A DNA stretch of 59,289 nucleotides from Gammaproteobacteria bacterium (GTDB lineage Bacteria > Pseudomonadota > Gammaproteobacteria > JACCYU01): positions 1 through 59,289 of the forward strand of contig JACCZW010000162.1 of NCBI GenBank assembly GCA_013695765.1, read 5' to 3'. The notes beneath the pieces were generated by a model. The model saw nothing but the letters and a program-made list of their open reading frames with translations. It did not search any database and was not told the DNA's origin. This document shows positions 38,374 to 46,748 of the stretch, piece after piece. Numbering within the stretch: the first letter of the stretch is position 1; each line of letters opens with the position of its first letter. A program made the position numbers and the translations under genes.

Positions 38374-40311
38374 ATGTATAAGGCACTGCTCGTTAATCTG
38401 CCCAGAAGCGTAAAGCGCCTGATTCTGGTCACACTAGACACCGGCATTTTAATCTTCGCCGTGTGGGCGGCATTTTTTCTGCGTTTTGAGCATATCTGGC
38501 CGCTGTGGCTACAGCAGCGCGTGCTGCTTTTCCCGCTGGCTGTGGTCATTTCCCTCCCCGTTTTCTACGGGCTTGGCTTTTATCATTCGGTGATCCGTTT
38601 TCTTCAGGGGCGCGCGTTCGTGGCTATCGCTCAGGGTGCTACGATCAGCCTGCTGCTGATAATCGCCGTGTGGGTATTCGGTCAGGGACCGACGATGCCA
38701 CGCTCGGTGTGGGTCAATTTCTGGTTCGTCACTTTCGTCCTGATCAGCGGTTCGCGGCTGGCGGCGCGTGCGTTGCTGCACAATCGCAACGCACGCATCA
38801 GCATGGGCAAGCACGTAGCGATTTATGGCGCTGGCGAAGCGGGCATTCAGCTTGCCCAGGCCCTGCAGCACAGCCGTGAATTTCGCCCCATGCTGTTTCT
38901 GGATGATCGCCGGGAATTGCAGGGCGGTGAGATACTGGGGCTGAAGGTCTTCCCGCCCGAGCAACTGGCGACGGTTATCCCGGATTTCCGCATGACCACA
39001 GTGCTGCTGGCGATGCCGTCGGTTTCGCGCGGCCGGCGGCGCGAAATCATCAAGAGCCTGGAGCCTCTGCACGTGCACGTGATGGTGGTGCCGGGCTTGA
39101 CAGAGCTGGCCAGTGGCATCAAGCGGGTCGACGATATCCGTGACGTGGATGTCGAGGACATTCTGGGACGCGAGCCGGTCAAGCTGGATGCACGCCTGTT
39201 AAGCTCCTGCATCCGCGGCAAATCGGTGATGGTCACCGGCGGCGGCGGCTCTATTGGTTCCGAACTGTGCCGGCAGATCATCAGCCAGCAGCCGCGGCGG
39301 CTGATCATCTGCGAGATATCAGAGTACGCGCTTTACAGGATCGAACATGAACTCATCCGGCTGGTCAAAGCGACCGGACATGCCGTCGAGCTGGTGCCGA
39401 TATTGGGATCGATATGTCATCGCGACCGCATGCAGTCAATCATGACCGCGTTCAGCGTGCAGACCGTTTATCATGCGGCTGCTTACAAGCATGTGCCGCT
39501 GGTCGAGCAGAATCCGCTGGCGGGCGTACGCAATAATATCTTCGGCACGCACAGCGCGGCCATGGCGGCGCTGGCAAGTGGCGTGGAAACGTTCGTGCTG
39601 GTCTCTACCGACAAGGCGGTGCGGCCGGCCAACGTGATGGGTGCGACCAAGCGCTTCGCGGAACTGGTGTTGCAGGCACTGGCACAGCGCAAACCCGCCA
39701 CCCGCTTCTGCATGGTGCGGTTCGGCAACGTGCTGGCCTCCAGCGGTTCGGTGGTGCCGCTGTTTCGCGAGCAGATCCGCCGCGGTGGGCCGGTCACCGT
39801 CACGCACGAGGAAATGGTGCGCTATTTCATGACGATCCCGGAGGCGGCGCAACTGGTGATTCAGGCCGGCGCGAAGGCGCAGGGCGGCGACCTGTTCCTG
39901 CTCAATATGGGCGAGCCGGTGCGCATCGTCGATCTGGCCAGACACATGATCCGCCTGTACGGTTTTGAGGTGCGAGACGCGGACAACCCGAACGGCGACA
40001 TCGAGGTGCGCTTCACGGGCTTGCGGCCGGGCGAGAAGCTGTACGAGGAACTGTTGATCGGTGAGAACGCGCTGCCCACCGATCATCCGATGATCCTGCG
40101 CGCGCAGGAGGGAGTCGTCTCCGCCGAGCGCATCGATTCTCTGCTGCGCCTGTTCGACACGGCGCTGGAGGCGCTGGATCACGCCGCGGTGCGCCGCCTT
40201 TTGCTCGAGTCGGTGCAGGGCTACGCGCCGCGCAACGGCATCGAAGACCACGTGTGGCTGGAACAGGACAAGATTCTGGCGGCGGAGACCGCATCATCTT
40301 CCGTTCACTGA
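38374..40311 (+). CDS. wbpM: UDP-GlcNAc 4,6-dehydratase (WbpM family)
   Basis: Protein of 645 residues. Four N-terminal membrane segments (LVTLDTGILIFAVWAAFFLR and following, to about residue 125) precede a first Rossmann fold (YGAGEAGIQLAQAL) and the catalytic SDR domain (VTGGGGSIGSELCRQI, YHAAAYKHVPLVE, VSTDKAVRPANVMGATKRFA). It makes the 4-keto-6-deoxy intermediate for QuiNAc/FucNAc. The length and two-domain layout fit WbpM/CapD rather than the short FlaA1 form. Confidence 0.93.
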   Translation: MYKALLVNLPRSVKRLILVTLDTGILIFAVWAAFFLRFEHIWPLWLQQRVLLFPLAVVISLPVFYGLGFYHSVIRFLQGRAFVAIAQGATISLLLIIAVWVFGQGPTMPRSVWVNFWFVTFVLISGSRLAARALLHNRNARISMGKHVAIYGAGEAGIQLAQALQHSREFRPMLFLDDRRELQGGEILGLKVFPPEQLATVIPDFRMTTVLLAMPSVSRGRRREIIKSLEPLHVHVMVVPGLTELASGIKRVDDIRDVDVEDILGREPVKLDARLLSSCIRGKSVMVTGGGGSIGSELCRQIISQQPRRLIICEISEYALYRIEHELIRLVKATGHAVELVPILGSICHRDRMQSIMTAFSVQTVYHAAAYKHVPLVEQNPLAGVRNNIFGTHSAAMAALASGVETFVLVSTDKAVRPANVMGATKRFAELVLQALAQRKPATRFCMVRFGNVLASSGSVVPLFREQIRRGGPVTVTHEEMVRYFMTIPEAAQLVIQAGAKAQGGDLFLLNMGEPVRIVDLARHMIRLYGFEVRDADNPNGDIEVRFTGLRPGEKLYEELLIGENALPTDHPMILRAQEGVVSAERIDSLLRLFDTALEALDHAAVRRLLLESVQGYAPRNGIEDHVWLEQDKILAAETASSSVH

Positions 40312-40471
40312 AGTACCATCCGCACCGTACCCGCGCCAGCGTCACCGGTTGCCGCGCGCGGCAAACCTCGCCATACTTTACATGCTTCGTGATCGGCCCG
40401 CGCGACCGCGTATGGGCATGAATAGAAAACGCATGATTACAATTCTTTAAGGCCACGGGAACTCAATCTCG

Positions 40472-41455
40472 GTGGAGAATATACTGGTTGTCGGCGGCGC
40501 CGGTTACATCGGTTCGCACATGGTCGTGGCCTTGAACGACGCCGGTTACGACTGCGTGGTCCTGGATAATCTCTATTCAGGTCGTCGCGACGCAGTCATC
40601 GCGGGCGAGTTCATCGAAGGTGACCTCAACGACCGCGAATTGATCGATCGTGTGCTGGACGCGCATGACATCACCGGGGTAATGCACTTCGCGGCGCACA
40701 TTGAGGTGGGCGAGTCAGTGCGCGATCCCGCCAAGTATTATCGCAACAACGTTTTTAACACGCAGAATCTGCTGGACGCCATGGTGCGCTATGGCGTCAG
40801 CGCGTTCATTTTCTCATCGACGGCGGCGATTTTTGGTGAGCCGGAATACGTACCTATCGACGAGCAGCATCCAAAGTCGCCGGTCAATCCTTACGGGCGC
40901 TCGAAGTGGATGGTCGAGCAATTGCTGGAAGACTACGACCGCGCCTACGGGCTCAAATCCGTGGCGTTGCGTTACTTCAACGCGGCTGGCGCGGACGCCC
41001 AAGGCCGCCTGGGCGAGTGTCACGATCCGGAATCGCACCTGATTCCGCTGGTGTTGCGCGCGGCGAGCGGGCGGCGCGAATCCATTACGCTCTTCGGCGA
41101 TGACTACAACACGCCGGACGGTACTTGCATTCGCGATTACATCCACGTGCAGGATCTGTGCGATGCGCACCTGCGCGCGCTGAAGGGCTTGCTCGGCGGA
41201 GCCGGCAGCGATCGCTTCAACCTGGGCAACGGACAGGGCTATTCGGTGCAGGAAGTGATCGACGCGGCGGCGCGCGTTACCGGCCTCGGGATTCCCGTCA
41301 CCCGCGGCGAGCGGCGGGATGGTGACCCCGCACGGCTGGTAGCCGATTCCGCGCGCGCGCGCGAAAAACTGGGCTGGAGTCCGCGGTACGTCGATCTGGA
41401 CACCATCATCGCTCACGCTTGGGCATGGGAGCAGCGCGCCGATCCAGATGGTTGA
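40472..41455 (+). CDS. galE: UDP-glucose 4-epimerase
   Basis: Protein of 327 residues (E. coli 338) starting at GTG (MENILVVGGAGYIGSHMVVA). Motifs are GGAGYIGSH (NAD loop), IFSSTAAIFGEPE and catalytic YGRSK, followed by RYFNAAGADAQG. It interconverts UDP-glucose and UDP-galactose or their N-acetyl forms, supplying sugars to the adjacent locus. The 160 bases before it show no gene. It is the last gene of the polysaccharide locus. Confidence 0.95.
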   Translation: MENILVVGGAGYIGSHMVVALNDAGYDCVVLDNLYSGRRDAVIAGEFIEGDLNDRELIDRVLDAHDITGVMHFAAHIEVGESVRDPAKYYRNNVFNTQNLLDAMVRYGVSAFIFSSTAAIFGEPEYVPIDEQHPKSPVNPYGRSKWMVEQLLEDYDRAYGLKSVALRYFNAAGADAQGRLGECHDPESHLIPLVLRAASGRRESITLFGDDYNTPDGTCIRDYIHVQDLCDAHLRALKGLLGGAGSDRFNLGNGQGYSVQEVIDAAARVTGLGIPVTRGERRDGDPARLVADSARAREKLGWSPRYVDLDTIIAHAWAWEQRADPDG

Positions 41456-41464
41456 AGTACGCCC

Positions 41465-41488
41465 GCTGAACCGACGCCATTCAGCTTT
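41465..41488 (+). terminator. Weak terminator-like hairpin after galE
   Basis: GCTGAA (41465-41470) pairs with TTCAGC (41480-41485) around a nine-base loop and is followed by only three T. It may end the polysaccharide transcript, but both the stem and the T-run are short. Confidence 0.35.
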
Positions 41489-41516
41489 GCCAAAATCGAG
41501 TTGGGTCTAAAAAACA

Positions 41517-42053
41517 ATGCTCGCTTCGTATTCAATGAAATTTGAAGGAGCCTTACTGAAACGGGGCTTCTGGCTCTATGTCTGGGAGATCAAAGGCGAC
41601 ACATCCCATCACGTTTATGTAGGTCGTACTGGGGATTCGTCGTCTTCACACGCACAATCCCCATTTAAGCGTATAGGACAGCATCTCGACCCATCGCCAA
41701 CCGCAAAAGGTAATGCGCTTGGGCGTCAGCTAAGAAAGGCTGGAGTAATGCACGAGAGCTGTACTTTCGAGATGGTCGCAATTGGCCCCATCTTTCCTGA
41801 GCAGCGTTCTTTCGCTGAGCACGTTCCGGTTCGGGATTGCATGGCGTCATTGGAGCGCGCAATCGCTGATCAACTTAAAGTCTTAGGGTATGTCGTGCTC
41901 GGCACGCACCCACGAGTCGGCAATCCCGATAAGCGTCTATTATCGCAAATTCACACCATTATAAGTTCAAAATTCCCGGCGGTTTCGGCCCAACAAGGCG
42001 TTCAAGCAGACCGATCCGCCTCCGGCGGCCCGTCGGCTTTACTTCGGCGATAG
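41517..42053 (+). CDS. GIY-YIG-like protein encoded in the cassette
   Basis: Protein of 178 residues. [11 protein letters not shown] (about 18-28) and [10 protein letters not shown] (about 32-41) give the paired Y motifs of GIY-YIG nucleases, followed by KRIGQHLD with a conserved-type Arg/His, then GRQLRKAG and a Glu in [11 protein letters not shown]. An endonuclease role is inferred from the pattern only. The last 20 or so residues ([20 protein letters not shown]) are encoded by the attC site and the stop lies within it. A second ATG at 41535 ([11 protein letters not shown]) is possible. Unlike its neighbours it has no polysaccharide or tRNA role in view. Confidence 0.6.
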   Translation: MLASYSMKFEGALLKRGFWLYVWEIKGDTSHHVYVGRTGDSSSSHAQSPFKRIGQHLDPSPTAKGNALGRQLRKAGVMHESCTFEMVAIGPIFPEQRSFAEHVPVRDCMASLERAIADQLKVLGYVVLGTHPRVGNPDKRLLSQIHTIISSKFPAVSAQQGVQADRSASGGPSALLRR

Positions 42054-42055
42054 TG
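41988..42055 (+). mobile_element. attC recombination site (3' core decayed)
   Basis: GCCCAAC (41988-41994) matches RYYYAAC exactly. It is followed by AAGGCGTTCAAGC, a typical left inner box. AAGC-GAC-CCGCC pairs with GGCGG-GTC-GCTT as an imperfect hairpin. The right side GGCTTTACTTCGGCGATAG resembles the usual GGCTTAACTC-type arm, but the final core reads GATAGTG instead of GTTRRRY, so the right core has probably mutated and locked the cassette. Confidence 0.65.
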
Positions 42056-42072
42056 TACTTACGTTTTACGCT

Positions 42073-43452
42073 ATGACGCGCAAGGTATTCATCCAGACCC
42101 ACGGCTGTCAGATGAACGTCTACGATTCGGCCAGGATGCTGGACGCGTTGCGCGTCTCGCACGCTTTTGCGCCGACGGACGATCCCGTGCAGGCGGATCT
42201 GCTGCTGCTCAACACGTGCTCGATCCGCGAGAAGGCGCAGGAGAAGGTGTTTTCGCAACTCGGCAAGTGGCGCAGGATCAAGGACGACAATCCGCAGGTG
42301 GTCATCGGCGTCGGCGGCTGCGTGGCGAGTCAGGAAGGACAGGCGTTGTACGAACGCGCGCCCTGTGTGGATATCGTATTCGGGCCCCAGACCCTGCACA
42401 GGCTGCCGGCCATGCTGGATCAGGTCATGCAACGCCGCGCGCCGGTGGTCGATGTCTCTTTCCCGGAAATCGAAAAATTCGACCGGTTGCCCGAGCCGCG
42501 CGCGCAGGGGCCTTGCGCGTTCGTGTCGATCATGGAGGGTTGCAGCAAATACTGCACGTTCTGCGTGGTGCCCTACACGCGCGGTGAGGAAGTCAGCCGG
42601 TCGTTCGATGACGTCATCGCCGAAATAGTCGGACTGGCCGCGCAGGGCGTGCGCGAGGTCACTTTGCTGGGGCAGAACGTCAACGCCTACCGCGGCGTCA
42701 TGGCGGAAAGCATTGGCCAAAATCCGGCAACGGCGGACCTGGCGACGCTGATCGAATATGTCGCCGCCATCGACGGTGTCGCGCGCATCCGTTACACCAC
42801 CTCGCACCCGATCGAGTTCTCGGATAATTTAATCCAGACGTACGCGCATGTGTCGCAACTGGTCAATCATCTGCACCTGCCGGTGCAAAGTGGCTCGGAT
42901 CGCGTGCTGGCGATGATGAAACGCGGCCACACGGCGCTGGAATACCGGGCGAAGATTCGCAAACTGCGCCAGATCCGCCCCGATATCTGCCTGTCATCGG
43001 ATTTCATCGTCGGCTTTCCCGGCGAGACCGACGACGATTTCGAGTCAACCATGCGGCTCATCGAAGAGGTCGGCTTCGACCAGTCGTTCAGTTTCATCTA
43101 CAGCGCGAGGCCGGGCACGCCGGCGGCCACGTTGCCGGACCCGGTATCGCTAATGGTCAAAAAAGCGCGTCTTTCGCGCTTGCAGGCGCGCATAAACCAG
43201 ATGGCGCAGGACATCAGCCGGCGCATGGTGGGCACGCGTCAGCGCGTACTGGTCGAGCGGCCATCCCGCAAAGATCCGGCGTGGCTCGCGGGCCGCACGG
43301 AAAACAACCGCGTGGTGAACTTCGAAGGCGCGCCGGAGATGATCGGGAGTTTCGTGGACATTCGCATCACGCGGGTTATGACCAATTCACTGCGCGGGGA
43401 AGTGATGGCGGCTGAAGTCGATCAATCCCGAGGCGCAGCGGCTGTCGTATGA
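42073..43452 (+). CDS. miaB: tRNA-2-methylthio-N6-dimethylallyladenosine synthase
   Basis: Protein of 459 residues (E. coli 474). Radical-SAM methylthiotransferase acting on i6A37 of tRNA. The N-terminal cluster cysteines lie in [16 protein letters not shown] and GGCVASQEG; the radical-SAM CX3CX2C is [20 protein letters not shown]-terminal TRAM domain follows ([11 protein letters not shown]). Its ATG is 18 bases after the cassette attC, so its native upstream region has probably been displaced. It opens the miaB-phoH-ybeY-lnt block. Confidence 0.97.
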   Translation: MTRKVFIQTHGCQMNVYDSARMLDALRVSHAFAPTDDPVQADLLLLNTCSIREKAQEKVFSQLGKWRRIKDDNPQVVIGVGGCVASQEGQALYERAPCVDIVFGPQTLHRLPAMLDQVMQRRAPVVDVSFPEIEKFDRLPEPRAQGPCAFVSIMEGCSKYCTFCVVPYTRGEEVSRSFDDVIAEIVGLAAQGVREVTLLGQNVNAYRGVMAESIGQNPATADLATLIEYVAAIDGVARIRYTTSHPIEFSDNLIQTYAHVSQLVNHLHLPVQSGSDRVLAMMKRGHTALEYRAKIRKLRQIRPDICLSSDFIVGFPGETDDDFESTMRLIEEVGFDQSFSFIYSARPGTPAATLPDPVSLMVKKARLSRLQARINQMAQDISRRMVGTRQRVLVERPSRKDPAWLAGRTENNRVVNFEGAPEMIGSFVDIRITRVMTNSLRGEVMAAEVDQSRGAAAVV

Positions 43453-43483
43453 CCCTCAATGCGTCAATCTGCGGCGCTTTGCT

Positions 43484-43610
43484 TAAGTTGTCATTTCGAG
43501 TCTTTCACTGCGTTCAAGATAAACTCTGCGAGAAATCTTATGTTGCGCTCGATTAGCGCCTCTGAACGCTTCAGATTTCTCCCCGCAGTCGAAATGACAA
43601 GGGCAACTTA
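43484..43610. repeat. Imperfect palindromic element (MITE/REP-like)
   Basis: TAAGTTG followed by TCATTTCGA at the left end is mirrored by TCGAAATGA...CAACTTA at the right end, with a six-base insertion in the right arm. Inside, GAGAAATCT and AGATTTCTC pair again, as do TTCA and TGAA segments. The arms enclose about 90 bases. The ends resemble the TCATTTCGA-type palindromes that are dispersed in many bacterial genomes. It may be a small non-autonomous element or a processed RNA site between miaB and phoH. Confidence 0.65.
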
Positions 43611-43625
43611 GCCGGCTTTAAGCGT

Positions 43626-44615
43626 TTGAACGACCCTTCGCAATCCGTCGCTTTCGCCCTTGAGCCCGCCGATAACCCGCGACTGGCCAATCTGTGCGGG
43701 CCGTTGAACGAGCATCTGCGTCAGGTCGAGCGGCGGCTGGGCGTGGAGATCAACAATCGCGGCCACCAGTTCAACGTCGTCGGCGAAGCACGCGGCGTGC
43801 ATGCGGCGACGGAGGTGCTTAAGGATTTATACGCCGCGACCGCGCAGGAAGTGCTGACGCCGTCCAGCGTGAACCTGTTTCTGCAGGAATCCGATGTGGA
43901 ATCGCGCCTGGACGCGGAACAGCAGCCGCGCGGCGAGACCGCGATTAGCACGCGGCGCGGCGCCATTCGCGCGCGCGGCCCCAATCAGCTTCAATACGTC
44001 GAGAACATCCGCAATACCGATCTGACTTTCGGCATCGGTCCCGCCGGCACCGGTAAGACATTTCTCGGCGTGGCCTGCGCGGTCGAGGCGCTGGAAGCGT
44101 CGAGGGTGCGCCGGCTGGTGCTGGTGCGCCCCGCGGTGGAGGCGGGCGAACGGCTGGGATTTCTGCCGGGCGACCTGAGCCAGAAGATCGACCCGTATTT
44201 AAGGCCAATCTACGACGCGCTGTACGAGATGCTGGGTTTTGAGAAGGTGTACAAACTGATCGAGCGCAACGTCATCGAGGTGGCGCCACTGGCATACATG
44301 CGCGGTCGCACCCTGAACGACTCTATGATCATCCTCGACGAAGCGCAGAACACCACGGTCGATCAGATGAAGATGTTTTTAACACGCATCGGTTTCGGTT
44401 CGACCGCGATAGTGACCGGCGACATCACGCAGATCGACCTGCCGCCGAATCGCAAGTCCGGCTTGCGTCACGTGATCGACGTGCTAAAAAGCGTGGATGG
44501 CGTTGCCTTCAATTTCTTCACCGCGCGGGACGTAGTGCGGCATCCGCTGGTGCAGCGCATCGTTATGGCTTACGAGCGTGCGGAACGCGGGAAGTCCGGC
44601 AACGCGGGGCACTGA
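43626..44615 (+). CDS. ybeZ: PhoH family ATPase (YbeZ)
   Basis: Protein of 329 residues starting at TTG (MNDPSQSVAFALEP). An N-terminal KH-like segment (NRGHQFNVVGEARGVHAA) precedes the ATPase with Walker A GPAGTGKT at 138-145 and the DEaQ-type box IILDEAQNTTVDQMKMF. YbeZ works with the RNase YbeY in RNA/ribosome quality control. It is seven bases before ybeY. The TTG start follows from the reading frame; no in-frame ATG is close. Confidence 0.93.
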   Translation: MNDPSQSVAFALEPADNPRLANLCGPLNEHLRQVERRLGVEINNRGHQFNVVGEARGVHAATEVLKDLYAATAQEVLTPSSVNLFLQESDVESRLDAEQQPRGETAISTRRGAIRARGPNQLQYVENIRNTDLTFGIGPAGTGKTFLGVACAVEALEASRVRRLVLVRPAVEAGERLGFLPGDLSQKIDPYLRPIYDALYEMLGFEKVYKLIERNVIEVAPLAYMRGRTLNDSMIILDEAQNTTVDQMKMFLTRIGFGSTAIVTGDITQIDLPPNRKSGLRHVIDVLKSVDGVAFNFFTARDVVRHPLVQRIVMAYERAERGKSGNAGH

Positions 44616-44621
44616 CGAGCG

Positions 44622-45113
44622 ATGCACTCCCTGAACGGCGCCGTAGACGCCAATGTGTCCATCGTTCTGGACTTGCATATCGCTTGCGATGCGCCGGGTG
44701 TGCCGGCTTCGAGGCAGTTCCGAAGCTGGGCTGCGGCGTGTGTGGAAGGAGGCCACCGCGCGGAGGTGGTGGTGCGCGTGGTGGACGAGGAAGAAAGCGC
44801 GCGGCTGAATGAACAGTATCGTCGTGGCAATGGTGCGACCAACGTGCTGTCTTTCGCTTTCGAGGCGCCGCCGCAAATAGAATCACTGCTGCTGGGCGAT
44901 GTAGTGATCTGCGCCCCGGTCATTGCACGCGAAGCGCGCGCGCAGATGAAGTGCGAAACCTCGCACTGGGCGCACATGGTCGTACACGGCATGCTGCATC
45001 TGCAAGGCTTTGATCATCAGACGGACGCGCAGGCGCAGGTCATGGAAGCGCGTGAGACGCGGATCATGGCCGGCATGGGTTTTCCGGATCCTTATCATTG
45101 CGGGGATTTGTAG
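44622..45113 (+). CDS. ybeY: Endoribonuclease YbeY
   Basis: Protein of 163 residues (E. coli 155). The zinc motif HGMLHLQGFDH (HGxLHLxGyDH) near residue 125 is diagnostic; RGNGATNVLSFAFE is the second conserved block. It acts in 16S rRNA 3'-end maturation and ribosome quality control. In E. coli ybeX (corC) follows; here only 57 bases separate ybeY from lnt, so ybeX is missing from its usual place. Confidence 0.95.
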   Translation: MHSLNGAVDANVSIVLDLHIACDAPGVPASRQFRSWAAACVEGGHRAEVVVRVVDEEESARLNEQYRRGNGATNVLSFAFEAPPQIESLLLGDVVICAPVIAREARAQMKCETSHWAHMVVHGMLHLQGFDHQTDAQAQVMEARETRIMAGMGFPDPYHCGDL

Positions 45114-45170
45114 CGGGATGCCTGCATCGGCGCGCGACGATAAACCTGTCGATCCCGCCGCATACATAGT

Positions 45171-46748
45171 ATGAACCCTGACTCAGGCTCTCAACGCAGG
45201 CCGGCGTGGCCCGCGCGCTTGCCCGTCGTGGCCGATGGTGTGGCGACCCTGGCGGGCGCATCCCTGGTGCTGGCCTTCGCGCCGTTCGCATGGCGCCCGC
45301 TGGCGGTGCTGTCGCCCGCTTTATTGTTGTGGCTGTGGCTGCACAGTTCGCCGTCGCGGGCATTATGGCGCGGGTACCTGTTCGGTCTAGGGTTTTTCGG
45401 CTGCGGCGTGTCGTGGGTCTTCAACAGCATTCACGTATTCGGCGAGGCGCCGGCGGCGCTGGCCGCGCTAATTACGGCGTCGCTGGTGCTGTTCATCTCG
45501 CTGTATCCGGCGCTGACCGGCTATCTCGTCAACCGTTACATCAAGGCGCCGCCCGCGATCAGCCTGCTACTCGCGTACCCGGCCATTTGGACCCTGGGTG
45601 AATGGACGCGCGGCTGGCTGTTTACCGGCTTCCCGTGGTTGACCATAGGGCAGGCGCAACTGGACTGGCCGCTGGCTAGTGTGATCCCGCTGCTGGGGGC
45701 GATCGGCGCGGGCTGGGCTTGCATGCTCACCGCCGGTGCGCTCGTGTATCTGTTCATCGCGCGTGGGCTTCGCCGCTGGCTGGCGGTGGCGGGGATCGCG
45801 TGTTTATGGGCGATGGCCGCGTGGCTTGGTACGGTGAGCTGGACCGAGCCGTTCGGCCAACCGCTGTCCGTGAGTCTGATGCAGGGCAATGTCGCGCAGG
45901 ACGATAAAATGAGCGCCGACAGCCGCCAGCCGACCTTGAAGTTATACCGGCGGCTGACCCGCGCGCACTGGGATTCAGACCTCATCGTGTGGCCGGAGAC
46001 GGCGGTGCCGACCTGGTACGATCAGGTGGCCGACACGTTCATCGAGCCACTGACGCGGCAAGCGCGGCGGCACGGCGCAGAACTGATCACCGGCGTATTC
46101 GTATTCGATCCGCGTGCGGGCAAAGCTTACAACGCGGTCTCGCGACTGGGCCAACCGTCCGAATTTTATTTCAAGCGTCATCTCGTGCCTTTCGGCGAGT
46201 ACATGCCGCTGCGCGGGTTGATGAAATGGATGGAGGGCATGCTGGTGATACCGATGTCCGACCTGAGTTCAGGGGATGGCCGGCCGCTGCTGCGGTTGCC
46301 GCTGCTGGACAACCTGGCAGTGGGGGTTTCCATCTGTTACGAGGCCGCCTACGGCGCCGAGGTCAACGACGCGCTGCCCGAAGCGGGCCTGCTGATCAAC
46401 GTGAGCAACGACGCGTGGTTCGGCGATTCGCTGGCGCCACACCAGCATCTGGAGATCGCGCGTTTGCGCGCGGCGGAAACAGGTCGTGCGCTGCTGCGCG
46501 CGACCAATACCGGCATATCGGCGGTGATCGATGCGCGAGGCGAAATCACGGCGCGTTCGCCGCAGTTCGTAACCGACGTGCTGACCGGGACAGCTCAGCC
46601 GCGGCGCGGCATGACGCCGTTCAGCCGCTGGGAGAACTGGCCAGCAGTTACGCTATCGCTGTTGTCCGTGCTGGCGGCGCTTGTCTTGATTCGTGCAAGG
46701 CCAGACAATGCGCGCACGAATATAACTAGCCGGGGAGTAACGTCATGA
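45171..46748 (+). CDS. lnt: Apolipoprotein N-acyltransferase
   Basis: Protein of 525 residues (E. coli 512). Several N-terminal membrane helices precede a nitrilase-type domain from about residue 235. The catalytic triad is visible: Glu in WPETAVPTWY, Lys in YFKRHLVPFGEYMPL and Cys in VSICYEAAYG. It N-acylates lipoproteins in the inner membrane. Its stop overlaps the manC start by ATGA, an unusual coupling. Confidence 0.96.
   Translation: MNPDSGSQRRPAWPARLPVVADGVATLAGASLVLAFAPFAWRPLAVLSPALLLWLWLHSSPSRALWRGYLFGLGFFGCGVSWVFNSIHVFGEAPAALAALITASLVLFISLYPALTGYLVNRYIKAPPAISLLLAYPAIWTLGEWTRGWLFTGFPWLTIGQAQLDWPLASVIPLLGAIGAGWACMLTAGALVYLFIARGLRRWLAVAGIACLWAMAAWLGTVSWTEPFGQPLSVSLMQGNVAQDDKMSADSRQPTLKLYRRLTRAHWDSDLIVWPETAVPTWYDQVADTFIEPLTRQARRHGAELITGVFVFDPRAGKAYNAVSRLGQPSEFYFKRHLVPFGEYMPLRGLMKWMEGMLVIPMSDLSSGDGRPLLRLPLLDNLAVGVSICYEAAYGAEVNDALPEAGLLINVSNDAWFGDSLAPHQHLEIARLRAAETGRALLRATNTGISAVIDARGEITARSPQFVTDVLTGTAQPRRGMTPFSRWENWPAVTLSLLSVLAALVLIRARPDNARTNITSRGVTS

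Larger units (their letters stand above)
41500..42055 (+). mobile_element. Probable lone integron gene cassette
   Basis: GTTGGGT at 41500-41506 fits the GTTRRRY recombination core and lies 11 bases before an ATG, as at the 5' end of integron cassettes. One open frame fills the unit. An attC-like site (41988-42055) ends it. The length of about 550 bases is typical of a single cassette. No integrase or second attC is seen in the window, so insertion at a secondary site is the simplest explanation. It now separates galE from miaB. Confidence 0.65.

Noticed and set aside
39436-40251. 271-residue minus-strand open frame opposite wbpM
   Set aside because: It is antisense to the conserved catalytic domain of WbpM and rich in His/Arg/Gln, as expected for a shadow frame.
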